Shown: positions 16,509 through 25,822, counted from the stretch's first letter. The stretch is DNA of 61,829 nt from Geosporobacter subterraneus DSM 17957 (GCF_900142145.1 NZ_FQZV01000023.1:1-61829); one strand, 5' to 3'. A program made the numbers and translations. Notes: generated from the letters alone by a model not told the origin.

Positions 16509-17600
16509 TTATTGCTTTACTTCTACCAATGCGCCATCCACCAGTTTTTCATGTCCTACCACAACTATCTCTTCTCCTGACTGTAGCCCTCCCGTAACTT
16601 CTACATATCCGTCCATGGCCATTCCTGTAGTTACTTCTTTTTTTACCGCTTGGTCACCCTGTTTTACGAAAAGATATTGCTTCCCATTCTCTACAATAAT
16701 GATTTCCTTTGGCACACCTAATACTTCTTTTCTGCTTTCAGTTACAATCTCTATGGTGGTGAACATTCCTGCTTTTAGCTGCTGATTTCGGTTATCCACC
16801 AGTATTTTTATGGGGTAAGTTTTAGCCGGCTCCATGGGTACTGGACCAATACTTGTAATTTTACCCTGAAGCTCCCGCCCCCCTAGGGCATCCATTTTCA
16901 TCATTACCTGTTGACCTACCTTCACCAGTCCAATATCCTTTTCTGAGATCCCCGCCTCCACATAGAGACTGCTGACATCTACAATGGTAAAGAGCGTTTT
17001 TCCCGGACCGATATTTTCGCCTATAGCCACATCCCTCATACTGATGGTTCCTGATATGGGTGCATAAATATTGGTATAGGCAAGGTTCTCCTTAGCCAGG
17101 TTATAGTCATTTTGTGCCAGATCGAATAACTCCTTGGCCATACGATACTGGGTCTCTGCCCCTTCGTATTCTGTTTGTGAGATGGCTTGGCTTTCATATA
17201 GGGCTTTCATACGCTGATAAGCTTTTTCTGCATTTTCCACCTTGATTTTTTCCATGTTCAATGCAGTAGCAGCCTTATTGAATTGGAGCTGAAACAGGGT
17301 ATCATCTATTTTACATAACAATTGATCCTTTTTTACATTACTCCCTACTTCACCGTAGAGGGATCCAACAGCTCCGCTGGCTTTTGCTGAAACCATTACT
17401 TCTTCCCTTGGCTTCAATACTCCAGGTAAAGACAATTTTCCTGTAAAATCCATTAACCCTGCAGGCATAGTTTTAACATAGGTAATTTCCTGCTGGGGCG
17501 ACTGTTCACTATTATCTGATTCTGCTTTGACTCCTGTCTCCTTGCTGCAGCCCCCAGCAAAGACACTACTAAGCAGGAGTAATATCAGAAGTTTCTTCAT
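16509..17600 (-). CDS. RND efflux membrane fusion protein (lipoprotein)
   Basis: A 363-residue HlyD/AcrA-type adaptor. A lipoprotein signal (LLILLLLSSVFAGGC, Cys at about 18) anchors it to the outer face of the membrane. After it come a biotinyl-lipoyl half (GAVGSLYGEVGSNVKKDQLLCKID), a coiled-coil hairpin (about 100-165), the second lipoyl half (YAPISGTISMRDVAIGENIGPG) and beta-barrel domains. It starts 32 bp inside the 3' end of the transporter gene. It pairs with that transporter; the organism type implies no outer-membrane channel, so the adaptor probably releases substrate outside the cytoplasmic membrane. Confidence 0.92.
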   Translation of the reverse strand: MKKLLILLLLSSVFAGGCSKETGVKAESDNSEQSPQQEITYVKTMPAGLMDFTGKLSLPGVLKPREEVMVSAKASGAVGSLYGEVGSNVKKDQLLCKIDDTLFQLQFNKAATALNMEKIKVENAEKAYQRMKALYESQAISQTEYEGAETQYRMAKELFDLAQNDYNLAKENLAYTNIYAPISGTISMRDVAIGENIGPGKTLFTIVDVSSLYVEAGISEKDIGLVKVGQQVMMKMDALGGRELQGKITSIGPVPMEPAKTYPIKILVDNRNQQLKAGMFTTIEIVTESRKEVLGVPKEIIIVENGKQYLFVKQGDQAVKKEVTTGMAMDGYVEVTGGLQSGEEIVVVGHEKLVDGALVEVKQ

Positions 17601-20600
17601 GTCTACCGACTCCTTTCAGTAACCGACGATTTTTTCTATTTTTTCTCCATCCCTTAAATTCTTCCAGCATTACATAAAGCACTGGGATCACCACTAAAGT
17701 AAGCACCGTTGCAACACATAATCCAAAGACTAATGAATAACCCAGTGGTGCAAAGAATGGCTGTCTGAGGGTAATCGGTAAAATTCCGCCTACCGTCGTA
17801 ATGGTTGTGGCCATAACCGGTATAAACCGTGTCATTCCTGTTTCTTTTACTGCATCATAGAGTCCATAACCATTTTTTCTTAAATAGTTAATATAGTCTA
17901 CCAGTACGATGGCATCATTAACCGCAATTCCAACCAGTGCAACCACACCAATAAAGGATACAAAGCCAAAGTTGTTGCCTGTAATCACATGTCCCGGCAT
18001 TACACCGATGAGAGCCATTGGTACTGTAAATAAAATAATCAATGGCTGTGTCAGGGAGTTAAACTGTATGGCTAATATTAAGAATACCAATATGGCAGCA
18101 ATAATCATGTTTCTAAACATATCCGTAAAGGACTCCTGCATATCCTCTACTTCTCCGCCATACTCTATGGTTACTCCCTCTGGAAAAGCATAGTTGGCTA
18201 TAGCTGCTTGAAACTCTTTGGTAACCTCCGTTGCAATATAACCGGTAGCTAGGTCCGCTGTAATATTGGTCTGCCTTTTCAAGTTTTCATGACCAATGGT
18301 CAGGATACTGGTTCCCTCTGCAATAGAAGCAACCTGGGAAAATGCAACGGGATATCCAAATCTAGAGTAAAAATATATTTTTTCCAAATCTTTTACGGTT
18401 TCTAATTTATCCCTGGATGTACGAATCATTACATCAATTTCCTCTTGGTTATTGCGGAAGGTTGTTGCCTTTAGCCCGTGAACCGCATTTCGGATGCCCA
18501 TTGCCACAGTCATATTGTCTAAACCATAAAGGGCAGCCCTGTCTTTATTTACATGAATCTGAATTTCCGGTGTTCCTTCTGCCATACTATTTTTCACATC
18601 TATGGTACCCGGTATACCTTTTAGAATCTCTACAAAATCATCTCCCGCTTTCCGGATATCTTCCAGTTTCTCGCCCTTAATACGGATAGTGATGGCATTT
18701 CCGCTAGGGGGACCGCTTTCCAGCTCCCGGACATTGATTTCCGCACCGGGAATGTCTTTCAGCACCTGTCGCATCTCTGCAGCAACTTCCATACTGGAGC
18801 GCTGCCGTTCCTTTTCTTCTACCAAATCAATAATTACCCTTGCAATATTAGGCGTGCCACCGGAACCCACCTGAAATTCATCAATACTATCTGCACCAAT
18901 CATCCCGATATTGCTTACAAAGCTTTTGATTTCTTTAAACCGGAACAATCGCCTTTCAACCTCTTCCGCAACAGCGGAAGTCCTTTCTAAGCTGGTGCCG
19001 TTAGGTGTTTTAATATCTACATATATGCGGGTATAGTCTGTGGTGGCAAACATTTCTACCTTCAAAATTCCTAAGGGAATCAATGACATACTGAGCACAA
19101 AGGCCCCTACGATAATAGCGATTACGCCTCTTCTTCTCCATTTGTTCTGAATGATCTTATAGAGCCGGTCTCCATAGGTTTTTATAATAAAGCTCTCTTT
19201 TTCCGATTTTCCTTTTCGAATGACCTTTAGGGCCATACCCCCTGCAAATAAAAATCCAAAAACAAAGGATAGGGTACCGAAACCCATCAAGCCGCCTTCA
19301 CTATCCTTGAAAGCAAACATGGTCAAAATCAAGACCAGCAATACAGAACCAACCTTCTGAAAGAGTTTTTTCGCTTTGCTTAATTTTCCCTGTCCATTGC
19401 TGCGATGTCCTTTTAGTGCCATGGTACATAGGGCTGGGGTTATGGTAACGGCTACTAGAAAGGATGCCGTCAGTGCGAACATAACCGTTTGGGGGATTGG
19501 TTTGATAAAAGCACCCATAATCCCCGGGGTCAGCATAATCGGAAAAAATGCCGCCAGTGTGGTCAACGTGGAAGATGCAATAGCTGGAGCTATTTGGTTG
19601 GTGCCTACCTTTGCCGCCTGTTCAGAGGATAAACCAAGGAACCGAAGGCGATCAATGTTTTCCATGATGACGATCCCATTATCCACCAGCATCCCCACTG
19701 CCAGAATCAATGAGAATAATGTTATACTGTTGAAGGTCATTCCCGTAGCATTCATCAGACCAAAGGCGATAAATATAGATAGGGGAATAACGAAGGATAC
19801 TACTAAGGATTCTGCAAAGCCGATAAATAGAAACAATACGGTTATAACCAGCAGCAAGCCTGACTTAGAGTTATTAATAACAGTGCCCAGCTCATCCTTT
19901 ACATAAACTGCCGTATCGCCGCTTACCTCTACCTGCAAGCTTTCCGGATATAAGCGTCCTTTTTGTTCCTTTAAAAGATCATGTATTTTTTGACTGGTTC
20001 TAATAATATCTGCCCATTCTTTTTTCTTTACGGCGATGGCAACCGATTGTTTTACTGCAGGCTGTTCCGTGTCTAAGCCATAAGACATTCTGGAGTATGA
20101 TTCCGGTTCCCGGTGGCCATCCTCTACCACAGCCACATCCTTTAAATAAAGGGGGCTGTTATTCATATAGGTCAGTACTACATTTTCTAACTCCGCCGCC
20201 TGTTTCATCTCTCCGACGGTACGAATATTATAGTTTTTATTATCCAGCTTTATATTGCCTCCCGGAAAATTCACATTAGAAAGCATAATTGCATTTTTGA
20301 TTTGCTCCAATGAAAGGTTATAGGCTGACAATTTCTGAGGGTCTACAATGATCTTGATTTCCCTTTCCAATCCCCCTATAATCTGTACGCTGGAAACTTC
20401 TTTCAGCCGTTCCAGGTCGGACTTTATTTTTTCTGCGTAGCTCTTCAGCGATACCAGATCATAATCACCACTGACGTTAATAATCATGATCGGTGCGTTA
20501 TTGGTCTCAAAGCTATTTACTTCTGGTGTCTCTGCATCCGCAGGCAGTTCATTTTGTATACTGGATACTTTTTCTCGCATTTTTTGTACTGCATCGTCGA

Positions 20601-20961
20601 TATCCACACCGGTTTCAAATTCTACAAATACCATGGAATACCCGTACCCCGAGGTAGACAGAATTTGCTTTACCCTGTTCATTTCGTCCATTTTCTTTTC
20701 GATCTTGTCGGTCAACAGCTTTTCTACTTCCTCCGGTGCAGCTCCCGGATAAGTGGTCAGAACATATCCATAGGGCAGCACAATTTCAGGCTGAAGTTCT
20801 CTTTTCATTTCAAAATAAGCTGTGATTCCCCAAACAAGGATCACTGTTATCAGCAGATATACAATTCTATAGCGGTCAATAAAAAAGCTGGACCATCTGC
20901 CAAGAATATTTATCTTCTCTTCCAGTTCAGGGATATGTCTTTCATTTCTTTTTTCTTCCAT
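17569..20961 (-). CDS. RND-family efflux transporter (HAE1/SwrC-like)
   Basis: A 1130-residue resistance-nodulation-division pump, longer than the usual 1000-1050. TM1 is near residue 30, the periplasmic-type porter loops follow, then the TM4 helix with GMLVDNGIVIMENI and its counterpart GIAVNDAIVLVDYIN in the second half. Between the halves (about residues 520-610) lie two additional hydrophobic stretches (VGSVLLVLILTMF and GTLSFVFGFLFAGGMAL) not expected in the standard 12-helix plan. Bacillus SwrC, a lipopeptide exporter, is the best known Gram-positive relative. It is the first gene of a two-gene operon. Substrate unknown. Confidence 0.9.
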   Translation of the reverse strand: MEEKRNERHIPELEEKINILGRWSSFFIDRYRIVYLLITVILVWGITAYFEMKRELQPEIVLPYGYVLTTYPGAAPEEVEKLLTDKIEKKMDEMNRVKQILSTSGYGYSMVFVEFETGVDIDDAVQKMREKVSSIQNELPADAETPEVNSFETNNAPIMIINVSGDYDLVSLKSYAEKIKSDLERLKEVSSVQIIGGLEREIKIIVDPQKLSAYNLSLEQIKNAIMLSNVNFPGGNIKLDNKNYNIRTVGEMKQAAELENVVLTYMNNSPLYLKDVAVVEDGHREPESYSRMSYGLDTEQPAVKQSVAIAVKKKEWADIIRTSQKIHDLLKEQKGRLYPESLQVEVSGDTAVYVKDELGTVINNSKSGLLLVITVLFLFIGFAESLVVSFVIPLSIFIAFGLMNATGMTFNSITLFSLILAVGMLVDNGIVIMENIDRLRFLGLSSEQAAKVGTNQIAPAIASSTLTTLAAFFPIMLTPGIMGAFIKPIPQTVMFALTASFLVAVTITPALCTMALKGHRSNGQGKLSKAKKLFQKVGSVLLVLILTMFAFKDSEGGLMGFGTLSFVFGFLFAGGMALKVIRKGKSEKESFIIKTYGDRLYKIIQNKWRRRGVIAIIVGAFVLSMSLIPLGILKVEMFATTDYTRIYVDIKTPNGTSLERTSAVAEEVERRLFRFKEIKSFVSNIGMIGADSIDEFQVGSGGTPNIARVIIDLVEEKERQRSSMEVAAEMRQVLKDIPGAEINVRELESGPPSGNAITIRIKGEKLEDIRKAGDDFVEILKGIPGTIDVKNSMAEGTPEIQIHVNKDRAALYGLDNMTVAMGIRNAVHGLKATTFRNNQEEIDVMIRTSRDKLETVKDLEKIYFYSRFGYPVAFSQVASIAEGTSILTIGHENLKRQTNITADLATGYIATEVTKEFQAAIANYAFPEGVTIEYGGEVEDMQESFTDMFRNMIIAAILVFLILAIQFNSLTQPLIILFTVPMALIGVMPGHVITGNNFGFVSFIGVVALVGIAVNDAIVLVDYINYLRKNGYGLYDAVKETGMTRFIPVMATTITTVGGILPITLRQPFFAPLGYSLVFGLCVATVLTLVVIPVLYVMLEEFKGWRKNRKNRRLLKGVGRHEETSDITPA

Positions 20962-21277
20962 ACTGTCTCCTTTCTTTCCATATCTCTTATATAGAGACTA
21001 AAGTGTTTCTTTCGAAAAAATAAATGCTCTCTTACTATACACTTTTTTATCAAAAAAGTTTCATTTTTCTTTCCTTGCATTTCCTTTTACGGTAATAAAG
21101 TTGTTTTGTCTGCTTGGTTTGATATAATTTTTTAGTTTTCCTGATACCTTACTCAGATATTTTATTGGAATAGGATTGTTCTAGTTCTATTTCTTGGACA
21201 TACTTCATAATGTATTTTATAGATCAGTTTCGGAGAAACTTAAATTATAACAGGCAAAAAGGAGTGACTTACCACCT
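20962..21277. other. Intergenic region between divergent RND operon and yyaC
   Basis: 316 bp of AT-rich sequence with no credible ORF. It must hold promoters for the efflux operon (minus) and yyaC (plus). A short perfect hairpin AGTTTC-GGA-GAAACT is at 21226-21240, and AAAAAGGAG precedes yyaC. No clear sigma-A or sporulation promoter could be fixed by eye. Confidence 0.5.
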
Positions 21278-21880
21278 ATGAACACGACGGCTGTCATAAA
21301 AGATTCTTCCATCAATGTGAATTCCCCCCTAGCCACTTCTACCTTTAGCAGGATTCTCATAGATTATCTGCAAACCTATTACCGTAATCCAGAAAGAGAC
21401 CTTATTATTATGTGTATTGGTACTGATCGATCCACGGGAGATTCCCTCGGTCCCTTGATTGGATATAAGCTGGATAAGGGCCTTCGACGCTATAATAACG
21501 TTTTTGTCCATGGAACACTGGACGAGCCTGTACATGCTAAAAACTTGAAGGATTCTATCGAATATGTATATAGCACTTACCGGGATCCCTTTGTGATTGC
21601 CATTGATGCCTGTCTGGGTAAGCTGGAAAGGATTGGCTATGTAACCGTAGGCCATGGTCCATTAAAACCCGGCGCTGGAGTCAATAAGGAGCTTCCCGCC
21701 GTAGGAGATTTGCATATCACAGGTATCGTCAATCTGGGTGGTTTTATGGAATACATTATCCTCCAAAATACGCGGCTCAATCTGGTGATGAAAATGGCAG
21801 ATACGGTTTCGGAAGCCTTTCAGTATGCATTATGGAAATTCTCAAAAACCACAGAAAAGGAACAGTCTGGATTTCATTAA
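21278..21880 (+). CDS. yyaC: Spore protease YyaC
   Basis: A 200-residue member of the YyaC family. Residues about 44-65 (LIIMCIGTDRSTGDSLGPLIGYKL) and DACLGKLERIGYVTVGHGPLKPGAGVNKELP are the family's two conserved blocks, with Asp residues typical of the germination-protease / HybD-like fold. The gene is found in spore formers and supports the view that the organism sporulates. It is one of few plus-strand genes on this arm. The start follows AAAAGGAG. Its 3' end overlaps its terminator hairpin. Confidence 0.9.
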   Translation: MNTTAVIKDSSINVNSPLATSTFSRILIDYLQTYYRNPERDLIIMCIGTDRSTGDSLGPLIGYKLDKGLRRYNNVFVHGTLDEPVHAKNLKDSIEYVYSTYRDPFVIAIDACLGKLERIGYVTVGHGPLKPGAGVNKELPAVGDLHITGIVNLGGFMEYIILQNTRLNLVMKMADTVSEAFQYALWKFSKTTEKEQSGFH

Positions 21881-21896
21881 TCTTGACTGTTCCTTT
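21856..21896 (+). terminator. yyaC: Terminator overlapping the yyaC stop codon
   Basis: AAAGGAACAGTC pairs with GACTGTTCCTTT (12 bp) around a 17-nt loop that contains the yyaC TAA. It lies between convergent genes and can act on both strands. Confidence 0.85.
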
Positions 21897-21908
21897 ATAT
21901 TTGAGCAA

Positions 21909-22175
21909 TTAAAATAGAGATTCGTAGCTTCTTCTCTCGATAGAATATATGATGTCATCGATGCCCTTTCCCTTCGCATTAATTACCAGGGCACCTCGAT
22001 CCATGTCAATTACATTGTCAAAATTATTCAGGTAGCTTAAGCGGCTCCTGTCACTGTCGTATAGTATGGCATCTACAAATCCATCAAAGTTTTCATGGAC
22101 TACTTCATAACCTCTGGCTTCCAGCTCTCTTCCAACGTTTTCTAGGCCGCTCTGAATTGCTACGATCTTCGGCAT
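21909..22175 (-). CDS. YkuS-like UPF0180 family small protein
   Basis: An 88-residue protein starting at the ATG 8 nt after GGAGG (a GTG three codons earlier falls in the ribosome site). MPKIVAIQSGLENVGRELEARGYEVV is the UPF0180/YkuS N-terminus, and DMDRGALVINAKGKGIDDIIYSIE matches its second half. The fold looks like a single alpha/beta domain. The biochemical role of the family is not established. It is transcribed alone, with 127 bp to the lipid kinase gene upstream. Confidence 0.75.
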   Translation of the reverse strand: MPKIVAIQSGLENVGRELEARGYEVVHENFDGFVDAILYDSDRSRLSYLNNFDNVIDMDRGALVINAKGKGIDDIIYSIERRSYESLF

Positions 22176-22302
22176 CCATACCACCTCCTAGCAGTATTAT
22201 GACTAGAAGGATGGTTCTTTATACCTTTCATTTCCTTTGTTTATACAGGTTCTTATATTTCTTGGCTGTTGACAAAAGCAGATTTCTTAAAACCACAATT
22301 TT

Positions 22303-23187
22303 TTATGTATCTTTTCCAGCAACAATAACAGCAATTCTATTTTCTATCACTTCAAAGGTTACAGGCGTTGTGCCGATAATATCTCCATCGGTATTTAAAA
22401 TCATAGGTTCTCTGCTGTGAACCTTTACTTTCTTTCCTTTCAGTATTTCTACCTCCGGCTCCTTCGTATGATCTCCCGTAAAAATCGTAGGGAATAACCG
22501 GAGCATTTTCAACTTTGACATAGGCTTGACCAGGCATATGGTAAAATATCCATCGTCTACTTCTGCAGTAGGTACTATCTTCATGCCACCGCCATAGTAC
22601 TTACCGTTTCCCACTGCAACGAGGGTTATTTTTCCCTTGTAGCTCCAATCATCTATCGTAATTTCTACAGGCTGCAGCTCATACTGAAATAAAGTTTTAA
22701 AGACACCGGCTACATAAGCTGTGGGGCCCGAAATATAGCGTTTGATTTCCTCTGTTTTTCTAGCAATCTCTGCATCTAATCCCACGCTGGCTACATTGAT
22801 AAAATAACGATCATTTACTTTTCCACAGTCAATAGAAATGCTTTTCCCATCTAGAATTGTCTCCAGTGCTTCCTCCAGATTTTGAGAAATCCCTATGGTT
22901 TTTACAAAGTCATTTCCCGTACCTGCTGGAATAACACCCAGAGCAGCTGTTCCCCCCACTAGCCCGTTGATTACCTCATAAACAGTACCATCTCCACCTA
23001 CGGCTACAATCTTTTCATAGATGCCATAAGCAGCCTCTCTCGCAATCTGCTCTGCCTCTCCCTTACAGCTGGTGAATTTCAATGCATAGTCCACAGCCTT
23101 CTCTTTTAAAGTCTGTTCGATATAGGCTGCATATTCTAAGCTTTTGCCTTTCCCAGCAACAGGATTGACAATAAATAGTATCCCCAT
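22303..23187 (-). CDS. Diacylglycerol/lipid kinase (YegS/DgkB family)
   Basis: A 294-residue lipid kinase. LFIVNPVAGKGKS at the N-terminus and VAVGGDGTVYEVINGL (about 62-77) form the ATP site, followed by GVIPAGTGNDFVKTIG and a C-terminal beta-rich domain with VGNGKYYGGGMKIVPTAEVDDG. In Firmicutes such enzymes rephosphorylate diacylglycerol from teichoic acid synthesis. It is 9 bp after the DUF4446 gene, so the two are probably co-transcribed. Confidence 0.9.
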   Translation of the reverse strand: MGILFIVNPVAGKGKSLEYAAYIEQTLKEKAVDYALKFTSCKGEAEQIAREAAYGIYEKIVAVGGDGTVYEVINGLVGGTAALGVIPAGTGNDFVKTIGISQNLEEALETILDGKSISIDCGKVNDRYFINVASVGLDAEIARKTEEIKRYISGPTAYVAGVFKTLFQYELQPVEITIDDWSYKGKITLVAVGNGKYYGGGMKIVPTAEVDDGYFTICLVKPMSKLKMLRLFPTIFTGDHTKEPEVEILKGKKVKVHSREPMILNTDGDIIGTTPVTFEVIENRIAVIVAGKDT

Positions 23188-23196
23188 ACGTCACTC

Positions 23197-23724
23197 CTAT
23201 GAAATCATCTTGGCATACTCGTCCAAGGTATTGCTTTTTGCACGGTCTAAAGCCTGCATTTCCTCAGCGGACAAAGCATAGCTTGCCTTCCCTTTCTTCA
23301 CTGGCTTTGCATACATGGCACTATTGCTTCTGCCATAGATACTGGTAATAATAAAGCCATTATGCTGATCATCCAGAAGAGCAATGGAAAAGCTTAATTC
23401 TCCTCCAGTATCGTCAAAGGCATTGTACCGGACAACCCCCACTTTTTGCACACATTTTAAAAGTCTCTCATCCATAACCTCTAGCTTCTTGTTCATTTGA
23501 TTTACACGGATGTCTGCCTGATCTACTTTTTCATAGTATTTATGAATAATTTCTTCTAGACTTTGGTTGTCTACACCACGGGCCAGACTGCTGCATTTCT
23601 TATCCAGCTTGGATAATTTGCTTCCCTGGATTAGAATCATCGCTAATGCCAGGACATTAAAGATTCCGCTGTACAATAATATGAGTTCGCTGTATTCCTT
23701 AACAAAATCAAACACAATATTCAT
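23197..23724 (-). CDS. DUF4446 family membrane-anchored protein
   Basis: A 175-residue protein with one N-terminal membrane helix (SELILLYSGIFNVLALAMILI), a coiled-coil stretch (about 55-95) and a C-terminal domain with VQKVGVVRYNAFDDTGGELSFSIALLDDQHNGFIITSIYGR, the hallmark of DUF4446. The family is often found near parAB and the origin in Clostridia, as here, but has no established function. The orientation puts the conserved domain in the cytoplasm or outside depending on topology, which cannot be told by eye. Confidence 0.8.
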   Translation of the reverse strand: MNIVFDFVKEYSELILLYSGIFNVLALAMILIQGSKLSKLDKKCSSLARGVDNQSLEEIIHKYYEKVDQADIRVNQMNKKLEVMDERLLKCVQKVGVVRYNAFDDTGGELSFSIALLDDQHNGFIITSIYGRSNSAMYAKPVKKGKASYALSAEEMQALDRAKSNTLDEYAKMIS

Positions 23725-23795
23725 TAAATTCCCCTCTATCCAACCAGATTTTATATTGATTCCGACTCTATTATCTCATGGAAAGCAAAAAAAAT

Positions 23796-23828
23796 AAATA
23801 GCATGTCGAAGGAATGAACATGCTATTT
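23796..23828 (-). terminator. Terminator after the cysteine desulfurase gene
   Basis: AAATAGCATGT and ACATGCTATTT make an 11-bp stem with an 11-nt loop, followed on the minus strand by a TATTTATTTTTTTT tract. It lies 18 bp beyond the stop of the 23846-24994 gene. Confidence 0.88.
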
Positions 23829-23845
23829 TTTACTAGTTTATTCGT

Positions 23846-24994
23846 TTATGCTTCCAGCTCTTCTTTGATCCGCATCAGGGCTTCTACTGCTTTATCGATG
23901 TCTTCCCTTGTGTTGAAGTATCCAATACTGAATCGAACGGTTCCCTGTTCAAAGGTTCCAATGGTTTTGTGGGCCATGGGTGCACAGTGAAGGCCGGAAC
24001 GAACAGCGATGTCAAATACCTGATCCAAAACATAGCTTACCTCCGAAGAATCTTCCTCTCCTAGGTTAAGAGAAATAACCGCTGCCTGCTTTCGATGATC
24101 CTGAGGACCATATAAGACGATTCCCTGAATCTTTTTTAACTGTTTTAGAAAGTATTCTGTTAATTCCTCTTCATGGGCCCGGATTTTTTCGATGCCTTCC
24201 TCTAATATAAATGCTACTCCCGCTCCCAAACCTACTATTCCTGGTGTATTGGGGGTGCCGCTTTCATACCTGTCCGGCAGAATCTCCGGCTGGGTCAAAT
24301 ACTCTGACTTGCTGCCTGTTCCGCCCTCTTTCATATGTCTTAATGCAATACCTTCCCGAATATAAAGAATTCCCGTTCCCTGAGGTCCCATGAGCCCTTT
24401 ATGTCCCGGTGCTGCCAGCAAATCTATATTCATTTTCTGTACATCAATAGGATATACACCTGCAGTCTGGGCAGCGTCTACCAACAGCAATATCTTTCTT
24501 TCCCTGGCAATGGCTCCTACCTCTTCTACGGGCATCAAAGTCCCTACTACGTTGGAGGCATGGGTCATGGCAATCAACTTTGTATTCGGTTTAATGGCAG
24601 CTTCAATCTGTTTTGGATCTAATGCCCCTGTAGGATCACACTGTACAATCGTGTTTTCTACACCTAACTCCTCTAAGGCCATAATCGGCCGCAGCATAGA
24701 ATTATGCTCCATGCTTGTGGTCACAACATGATCCCCAGATTTTAAGAGACCTTTTAAAGCCAGGTTTAGTGAATCTGTAGCATTCTGAGTAAAAATAATC
24801 TGCATAGGATTGTCGATATGAAACAACTGACACAATAAATCTCTCGTTTTATATATGCTTCGCCCCGATGCTAAAGCCATCTTATGCCCTGATCTTCCAG
24901 GATTTGCGTTGTACTCCCGCATACATCGGTCCATAGCCTGATATACCGTTTCCGGCTTTGGATAGGTAGTGGCAGCATTATCTAAATATACCAT
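23846..24994 (-). CDS. Cysteine desulfurase-like class V aminotransferase
   Basis: A 382-residue PLP enzyme. YLDNAATTYPKPETV starts the NifS/SufS-like fold; TTSMEHNSMLRP, VDAAQTAGVYPID and the PLP-lysine motif AAPGHKGLMGPQGTG follow; GLHCAPMAHKTIG is the active-site cysteine region. It belongs to the subgroup with a fixed Cys-Ala-Pro rather than the long IscS loop. No scaffold or SUF gene is adjacent, so its sulfur acceptor is unknown. An AT-rich inverted repeat overlaps its promoter region, and a parS site is further upstream. Confidence 0.88.
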   Translation of the reverse strand: MVYLDNAATTYPKPETVYQAMDRCMREYNANPGRSGHKMALASGRSIYKTRDLLCQLFHIDNPMQIIFTQNATDSLNLALKGLLKSGDHVVTTSMEHNSMLRPIMALEELGVENTIVQCDPTGALDPKQIEAAIKPNTKLIAMTHASNVVGTLMPVEEVGAIARERKILLLVDAAQTAGVYPIDVQKMNIDLLAAPGHKGLMGPQGTGILYIREGIALRHMKEGGTGSKSEYLTQPEILPDRYESGTPNTPGIVGLGAGVAFILEEGIEKIRAHEEELTEYFLKQLKKIQGIVLYGPQDHRKQAAVISLNLGEEDSSEVSYVLDQVFDIAVRSGLHCAPMAHKTIGTFEQGTVRFSIGYFNTREDIDKAVEALMRIKEELEA

Positions 24995-25039
24995 GATTTC
25001 ACCTCTTTAATATAGCTCTATTCGATTTTATCCTTCAAC

Positions 25040-25069
25040 ATATTATAGTATATGGTATTACTATAATAT
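25040..25069. promoter_or_regulatory. Perfect inverted repeat in the cysteine desulfurase upstream region
   Basis: ATATTATAGTA-N8-TACTATAATAT has 11-bp perfect arms and contains TATAAT and TATTATAGT -10-like strings. It lies 46 bp upstream of the desulfurase start on the minus strand, a location fitting an operator overlapping the promoter. The binding protein is unknown. Confidence 0.45.
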
Positions 25070-25087
25070 TCGCTCAGTGGAAAAATT

Positions 25088-25103
25088 TGTTTCACGTGAA
25101 ACA
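25088..25103. promoter_or_regulatory. parS: parS site 1
   Basis: TGTTTCACGTGAAACA is an exact match to the 16-bp ParB-binding parS consensus. It is intergenic, between the cysteine desulfurase and the protein at 25276. ParB and ParA are encoded at 31.5-33.1 kb. Confidence 0.95.
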
Positions 25104-25275
25104 GTTATACGTTTTCACCTTCTTATTATAACAGAGATTTATTTATAGTTGAAATAGAAACCATTTATATGAATCTCCCTGTAATAAAGTTTACCAATAT
25201 TTAACATATTCCCAATCCTTTTTCTATACTATATTTAACAAGTATTTTTATATCATTAGAAGCGAGGAAAATCCT

Positions 25276-25680
25276 ATGGCAAAACAATACTGGCAAACCC
25301 AGGCGGGTAACAGGTCCTATTGTATAGAGATGTTTCATGGCGGCTTTTCAGGAAAGGTCATCGTTTATACTAATGACCGGAAGATCCTAGAAGGTATAGA
25401 AATGACAAAAGATGGAGATATGATTTGGTTTACTATTGATGATCACCAGTTTCTTATTTATGCCAAGCAAAAATTTTTAAATATGAAATATGTGTTAATC
25501 ATTGACAATCGGTCGGTAGAAACAGGGGAAATTCAGGACTACTTTGAAAAATTCCAGAAGGAGAAGGTAGAATGGGATCTGAAACGGGAAAAAGGCAGAT
25601 TCTCCTTTGTGTTTTGGAATGACATATTTTCACCGGGGCATTTTACCCGGTATTGCAGCAGTAATCTCCACTGTATTTAA
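25276..25680 (+). CDS. Hypothetical protein, possibly FAIM-like beta domain
   Basis: A 134-residue protein read from an ATG after GCGAGGAAAATC. Family not recognised with certainty. The first 85 residues read as a beta-rich domain: IEMFHGGFSGKVIVYTNDRKI, then FTIDDHQFLIYAKQKFLNMKYVLIIDNRSVETG. This order (H-x4-SGK-x-x-VY, a later strand pair, then IDN) loosely recalls the FAIM1 fold. The last 45 residues are charged, then hydrophobic (FSFVFWNDIF), and end in a Cys-containing tail. It is one of few plus-strand genes in this region, has no neighbours in the same direction and lies 170 bp from parS. Confidence 0.55.
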   Translation: MAKQYWQTQAGNRSYCIEMFHGGFSGKVIVYTNDRKILEGIEMTKDGDMIWFTIDDHQFLIYAKQKFLNMKYVLIIDNRSVETGEIQDYFEKFQKEKVEWDLKREKGRFSFVFWNDIFSPGHFTRYCSSNLHCI

Positions 25681-25822
25681 AAATAGGTTGAAATTGGAAC
25701 TTTTTTGACTGAAGTTTTTTATTTAATGGCTCTTCCTCGATGGTCATTTTCTCTATTTTTGGCTTAATACGAGCTAACTCCTTATGGAAGAGCAATGAGA
25801 AAAAATATTTTCCGGAAGAGTG

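Noticed and set aside
19376-19906. 176-codon plus-strand open frame opposite the RND transporter
   Set aside because: It lies wholly inside a confident gene on the other strand, has low-complexity composition and no ribosome site; it is a shadow of the coding frame.
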